Source: Diplocarpon mali
Taxonomy: Eukaryota; Ascomycota; Leotiomycetes; Helotiales; Drepanopezizaceae
Direction of reading: 5' to 3'
NCBI GenBank assembly: GCA_024741835.1
Contig: JAENRP010000051.1
Coordinates: 62,001 to 126,000 of the forward strand
Length of the DNA stretch: 64,000 nucleotides
Made by a program: the position numbers and the translations under genes. Positions 58,213 through 64,000 of the stretch are shown here, piece by piece. The notes beneath the pieces were generated by a model. That model was not told the origin of the DNA, searched no databases, and saw nothing but the letters and a program-made list of their open reading frames with translations. How positions within the stretch are numbered: position 1 is the stretch's first letter; every line of letters begins with the position of its first letter.

Positions 58213-61200
58213 GCAAAATAAATAAAAAATTCATCCTTATCATAGTTAGCTTTACATGTTTATTTTTGAACAGCGATCTCTTCCATTCTAATGAGTAGAC
58301 ATTTCATCAATGATTATTACCTTCACGGAAGATATGATTGCGTTCTTGGACATGTTAATGTGTGGTGCTTTGAATGCTTCGAAGTGTTTGCCAAGACTTC
58401 GGCTACAGATCTGATGTTTTCAACTGACTCGCTTACGAAGTAACTTCCGGCAAACGATCACGTCTTACCAGTACCCGTTGAAATTGGCTTGACCAAGCCG
58501 TTTAATTGATCCTCCAGCAGCAAGGAATATCGCGCAAGATCACGGAAACGTTTTGCACCCTCAATACACGAACGATCGTGGCGTTTAGCACATTGGACTG
58601 GTCTGTTACGCCTGTATCGAAGTGCACGAAGTGCCAGCCAATGGCGCTTAGGGCGTGTTTGACCGCTCGGAACTGACTGTTTTGAGGGGGTTTTGTTAAG
58701 AGTGTAAAATGCAAAACGGCGTTTGGCCCTGTTTCTTACATCAGCTTTGCGAAATTATTTCGCAATGTTGCCCAAACTCGTACTAGTTACAGAACTGTTC
58801 TGGAGGTAGTAGGCCAGATTTCGGGAGTTGCATCAATAGTTTTAGATACATATCTTAGTAATCTAAGGGGCTGGTTGTTTTGTATTTGAAGCTGCTACAG
58901 GAAACCTGAAATGATAGGAAATGCTAGTTTCCTTCCATTGGATATTCTCAAGTGGACATAATAGATCCAGAAAGTTATTAATTCTACGGATCATAAAAGA
59001 GTAGTTCTAGCTGCAATTTTTTTTCGCTGTTTTATATCAATTTTTTTAAAGGAATTCAAAAAATTCAAAGGTTCTGCATGTCATTTAACTAGGCCTAATT
59101 ATGCCAAAGGCCTGGCGATTTCTTTTGAGCTTCCTAATTTCTAATCCGAAAGTTCATTTTCAGCTATTGCTAACCTCGGCGCATACAACTTAATAATTGA
59201 ACAACTCAATGATATCCTCGTCTAGATATAAAGAAATTTGATTTTTGAAGTCTTATTCTTATCAATATATGTCCGCGGGGATACAATCAAAATATTTTTT
59301 TCATAAATTATTTATTTAAAAAAAATTCAAATTGTTACCTTCATAAATTGCATATATTAAGACTTGTTACAACCAAAAGAAATAGGACCTGTTCAAGGCA
59401 GAATATCCCCTAGCTGATACGACGTTCAAAGCCGCCTCTAATCTGTATACTTGATGATTTATATAAAATTCAATTTCCGCTCTGTTCAGCTTCTGTACTA
59501 TTTTATCCGGACTATATTGTTAAATGTTTCTGAAAAAGATTTCAAGCAGCCAAACGCAGCCTTGGATGATTATCGACTCCATCTGCTATATTTGGTTCTA
59601 AGAATGAGGCACTTTATCAGTAGAATGTAGATGTACAATAACTACCAAGCAAAATAGCTAATAATCAAGTCACAGGCAGTAACTCAATGAGCGATAGTAT
59701 CTACACTTTAACTACTGAACTTTTCATATATTTTGTTTCAACAAACCTGGCAACACTTCTAAACGGTCGGCCAAATATCATCAGAAAGTCTATGACCTGA
59801 AACAAATCTCGACCTTTGTGAGTTGTACTAACAGACTTTCTGAGTAGGATGCAAAGAAGCAGAAGTACTTTTTAGATAGTTACCAAAGGCTCTATTATTT
59901 TAGGAGCGTTTGTATATTTGTTACCACTGAGCCTGTACTCCACTCCAATATTAATTGTGGCTGAGAACACCGTGAAATAATATGTAATGTATAGTTTCTC
60001 TCCTAGAAAATGATTAAATTAATTTTCTATTTCTAAATACGCTGCTGTTATTTCGCTTCTCCAACTGATATATCAGTAAGCTAGTTCAAATTAATCTAGT
60101 TCAAACTATGGCAGTTATGGTAAGTATTTTGGATCACCTCTTTATATCACTGTCTCAGAAACCTGGGAACAATAAAGATCAATCGTGCTTAAGTGCAAGT
60201 ATAACACGCAATTCCCCTACGAGAGCTTTTTGCTAGTTAATTACTGGAATAATGCTGCGAATCAATGAGACAAGACTGAAAGTAACCGCAAGATAACTAG
60301 ATATTATCATAATCTTTCAAATTCTCGATTTCTTCGAAGTAAAATCGTGTACGAACAGTGACTTATTTAAATTACATATAAGAATTGTAAGTATCAAAAT
60401 CTTCAATTATATTCGAAATTATCATTCTTCCGATTTCTTTCTATCAATTAACGCCTTTTTCGAATTGACTCTTCTATTATTGTAGGTTCCGTACCGTTAT
60501 CGATATTCACGTGAATGATATCGAGTACTTATGTCAAAATGAATCTATTGTAATGTCTGTCTTCTCTATACATAACCGAGATGGTACCTTTATACATCTG
60601 AATTCCCTCTCTCCTATAGTCTCCCCTAGCCGTTTACGGACATCCTTCCGAAGTCCTCCGGCCGAACAGCCGTCCGAAATACATATGAAACCCCTCCGAT
60701 CGCATATGGTACAGCTTTGTAGGATGACCCAAGGAACGAGGGCAACTTGCCTCTTATATAGGAATCTGCGTACCAACAATTATTCTATATCTTCTCTGGT
60801 TGCAAACCTCTTTTGATTCGATACTTGATATCATCTTCGATGCAATACTCAAGGTAGAAAATGCTATCGTTAGTAAAGTAAGCTATTGTCATACACAAGA
60901 ATTCAACATAAGCATTCGGAAATAAGCTTTTGGGAGTATACTATTTGAACTGTAAACGTAAAAAATAAATGCGGAATTTGGTAAAATTCTTTAGTAATGT
61001 TAGGTTATGAGTATTATTGATTATTCTAGTCAGTTTCTCTCCAATTACATTTGAAAGTTACAGCGATTTGCCCGAATTGAGTAATGACTATTTTCAAATA
61101 ATTTTTATTCTTCCATAGTGATCACTTAAGAAAATTCCTCGCGGTTTTTATTCAAGTTTCACATAAAATCCGAAGCTTGTGCATATTGCAAGGTTCCCTG

Positions 61201-62330
61201 CGTATTGCTTACAAAGAAGTGCACTATTTTAAGCTAAATCGGCCGTTTTCTCATATTAATTTAGAATTATATATTGTTTTGCTGAATTCGATACCGATAC
61301 TCCTCGTGATAACTCTGCATATATCAGAGCCGATTACTGATAGAGTCATTAAGCCTAACTCAAGGAATCAATACAACATTCATCAGTACCAAGGAATCTT
61401 GATCTCTCTAATCCGGGCAAATTCTGTTAGTGGGCCAAGTACACGGAACAGATGATCTCCGGGCGAACGCTAAACAAGTAGTGCGGGTATTTGTCTTTCA
61501 AGCATTGCAGTACGAAAACCAAGCTCCAAACAAGCTTGAGAGAGCGAAAAAAATTGGATTTAAATGGGGAGAAGTCGCTCCCTGTTGGTTCGAATTAACA
61601 TTGTATCGAAATCTGGACTTGGTATGTTAAGCAATGCGGGATCTTCGCTAAGCCCGGGGCGAGCCCTTCCAGGGTAATATTCGGAGTTATATGGTCAAGC
61701 CTGACTATTGCCATCCCAACTGAATATGAACTTTTTCGATCCGCTTCAGGGGCTACGGAGTATTAAGGCTCACTTATAACCCTTAAGAACTAGCTTCAAG
61801 ATTCGAAAATGCTCATATGTTTTTGATTCCTCAATCATGAGTAGAGATTGCTTACGTTTTAGGACCTTTTCTTTTCGGGCATAAACTTTTCTAGATAGCA
61901 GCGGACAAAGCTTCGCTCTCAAGCAAGGGAAAACAAGAAAGCGCTGCCCAAGCTTCACACTGGCTGGTCGCCACGTCGTTGACATTGGGCTGTGCTCTTG
62001 AGATCGGCGCCTTGGCTCGGCGTCGTCATTCGAACATCCTCGTGCTACGAAGAATAAATTAACACAGAAGAATCGCGGCAACCATGCTGCAGTCCGCATT
62101 GTACTCATCAGATATAATTACGAAGAAGCCGATGACCAGAGGATTCCAAACTGAATAAGCTCTATTGAATGCCAGAGTCATAGATCCGATCACAAACACC
62201 AAGCCACCATATCGCTGCACCCCAGTCGTAAGAAAGCTTCGCCTACCTTGCGAATTTCTCGAACAAAACTTCCGCTTCATACCCTACTTCTTCGTCGCAC
62301 GTGTATCACATAGGATAGGAACGAGACAGC
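58213..62330. other. 4-kb AT-rich gene-free stretch
   Basis: 58.26-58.73 kb has a somewhat GC-richer patch with a 70-codon minus ORF lacking motifs. 58.8-61.4 kb is very AT-rich with frequent T and A runs and no repeat family shared with the rest of the window that I could see. 61.4-62.3 kb returns to normal composition and should contain the promoter of the next gene. Confidence 0.5.
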
Positions 62331-63153
62331 ATGCCCAAGACAATATTCACAACCATTACGCCGCTACCCGCGGGCGTCTCACGACAGACAGTCCTCGAAA
62401 CCTTGCACGACCACCTCGAAATGATCGACTTGAACCCTTCGCATACCGACAGACACTCAGTGAGCCCTCCGCCGGAAGCCACGCCCGAAGAGTACCATTG
62501 CAGCTGGTACCAGATCACGGATCTTGTCAGCTACTTGCCGGGGTATAAGGGGAAGGTGTCTTTCAGGGCGTGCTTTCACGATTTAGCCATAGGAGTGCAG
62601 ATCCATGTCTACGCGCCTTTGGGCTTGGATATCAAAGAAAAATGGACGGTGGGAGGGTCTATGCCAGGAGAGCCAGTAATGCCGGCAGAGATCGGTATCG
62701 GCGCTCCGATATACGGGCTGTACCTACGTGAAGACGTAGAGAGTATGTTCAGGCGCCCCGCTCTTCTTTTGCGACTGTAGTGCTGACTGTGCAGTGAGAT
62801 GCAACTTTCTGGTGACTCGGTTTGTTCGGAAAACATTAAAGGATGCTCTTGCGACGCTAGTTGCACGGCTAGTAGTCAAAGCCCAATTGCAAGAAGCCGC
62901 AGATTCGAATAGGAGATTGCAGTACGGATACAGCAGTTGTCCTGGAAGTCCACCTCTGAGCCCGCCGAGCACCGCGGGGCTGGATGCGAAATTTCCGAGA
63001 TGGAAAGAAAACCGCACGAGCACGCAAACGGCCGTAAGTGAAATGGAGGGCAGCCAAAAGAGTCCGGGATTTGAGACGATAGAGAGCGGGAGGCTCTCGG
63101 CGGGGAAAGATATAAAGCATCAGCAGCAAGCGCCTGTTGAGTTGCCTTCTTGA
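62331..63153 (+). CDS. DUF7053 family protein
   Basis: Two exons, 62331-62742 and 62795-63153, joined at a 52-nt phase-1 intron (GTATGT...GCAG), encode 256 aa. The N-terminal 180 residues match the fungal DUF7053 pattern: KTIFTTITPLPAGVSRQTVL, LHDHLEMIDLNP, ATPEEYHCSWYQITD, ACFHDLAIGVQIHVYAP and IKEKWTVGGSMPGEP. Next is IGAPIYGLYLREDVE, joined by the splice to MRCNFLVTRFVRKTLKDA. The body looks like a small soluble beta-rich fold of lipid- or polyketide-binding SRPBCC style, which is an inference. The C-terminal 70 residues are disordered (Ser/Pro/Gln-rich). The function of the family is not known to me. The first ATG of the frame is used and the length is normal. Confidence 0.82.
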
Positions 63154-64000
63154 AGAGGCGATTTCAGAATGTCCGACATAGTGGGAACTACATGTTTTTC
63201 TGATACCCGGGCATGAGTTGGATCATAGCGGCACCGAGCGGTTTCTGTACGAATTTAATGATCGACTTCCAGTACGAACCAGACTTCAAATTTATACTCA
63301 AAATAAACTTCACCGAGGTTAATTACCGGATGTCACGCGTGGTTTCGGATATCTCCAGTGTCGCTCTTGACCAACGGCCAAGCATGCACAGCCTGCTACG
63401 GCATAACCCCAAAACCAAGACCCATTTTCCAAGTACCATTATCGAATATGAAGTCACTGCGCAGTGCCAATCCTGATAAACAGGTAAATACTCTGATTTC
63501 TCCGAAATTTTCATAAGTTTCGATGCCTCTTAACCCAAGCATCTAGACCTAGACCATGACAGTGATAGCCGCAGCTCGACTCGCCTAGTAGTCAACAAAC
63601 CATCGCTTATATCCCCGCCAAGGCCTCCAGCCTTGTACTAGACCGTACTGATGCATAATAGCCGGGCTCTTTCTCCTCTATTGTGGGCTCGCTGGTTCCA
63701 AGGCGTCCACAAGTCTGCTTTATTCCGCAGTGTATCATACTGCTCCAATACAGGTTTGCTTTCGTTTAGTTCTTTCTGAGCCAGGAAACGCCGAAACTCG
63801 AACAGGCTCGTATTCAGCGACCTTGGGTCTACCGGTCTGAGGGTAAATAGTCTTGTTTGCACGATGGTGTGCTTTGAATCGCGCTCCGATTTCCAGCTTC
63901 AAAAATTGCACCTCCTCTAGTGCATATAATTGGACCTATGTATGTGCCCAGGCCTAGAAGAAGCAGCATTGACTCATCTCGAATGTTCTGCAATCAGAAA
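63154..64000. other. Right edge, possible gene remnant
   Basis: The minus strand at 63638-63862 is open, with FTLRPVDPRSLNTSLFEF, LAQKELNESKPVLEQY and NQRAHNRGERARLLC, which looks like real helical protein rather than random translation. Sequence from 63863 to the window end has stops in that frame. It is either an exon of a gene entering from beyond 64000 or a fragment. No family is recognised. Confidence 0.3.

Noticed and set aside
1..64000. tRNA or rRNA genes
   Set aside because: Scanned for T-loop-like GGTTCRA...and paired arms; the few GGTTCGA hits (for example 42930 and 61590) lack a cloverleaf context.
1..64000. Secondary-metabolite cluster
   Set aside because: A monooxygenase, a zinc-cluster protein and transporters occur, but they are many kilobases apart with housekeeping genes or repeats between them, and no synthase is present.

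Overview
This window is nuclear DNA of a filamentous ascomycete (Pezizomycotina). The evidence is short GT-AG introns of about 44-120 nt inside most genes, a Zn2Cys6 regulator, fungal family proteins (DUF7053, T5orf172/DUF1766, WDR70, NIPA, OPT), and AT-rich blocks of decayed repeats. The mix of families would suit Leotiomycetes, but the sequence alone does not settle the class.

Layout. 0-2.6 kb holds a decayed hybrid histidine kinase. 4.9-6.8 kb holds an intact MFS sugar transporter (minus). 8.8-11.1 kb is a graveyard: a truncated solo LTR, an internally deleted Tc1-like element and a broken F-box-like gene. 11.1-19 kb is gene-poor and contains one copy of an undescribed non-coding repeat, here called family Y, and a 15-bp tandem array. 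19-26.4 kb holds three unrecognised protein genes. 26.4-29 kb is repeats, with a solo LTR nested inside family Y.

30-40.2 kb is the healthy core: an OPT oligopeptide transporter, a small Cys-rich protein, a NIPA-type Mg2+ transporter, and a WDR70-like protein that shares a 415-bp divergent promoter with the NIPA gene. 41.6-43 kb holds a second broken F-box-like gene with pentapeptide-like repeats. Next come a T5orf172 protein (43.8-45 kb), an orphan gene fragment (46.2-46.7 kb), a possible multi-exon mini-gene (47.9-48.3 kb) and a complete Baeyer-Villiger monooxygenase (48.4-50.3 kb, minus). 52-55 kb is repeat-rich: a second Tc1 deletion derivative, a full solo LTR with target duplication, and a head-to-head pair of family-Y copies. 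A short Zn2Cys6 protein (57.2-58.2 kb) and a DUF7053 protein (62.3-63.2 kb) flank about 4 kb of AT-rich DNA without genes.

No biosynthetic cluster or obvious pathway links the intact genes. Transport (MFS, OPT, NIPA) and housekeeping functions sit between blocks of repeat decay. The most unusual content is the repeat archaeology (solo LTRs with 5-bp target duplications, nested insertion, matched Tc1 deletion derivatives, family Y) and the three decaying signalling/F-box-type genes. Splice junctions below were placed by eye from GT-AG sites and reading frame; no homology search was possible.
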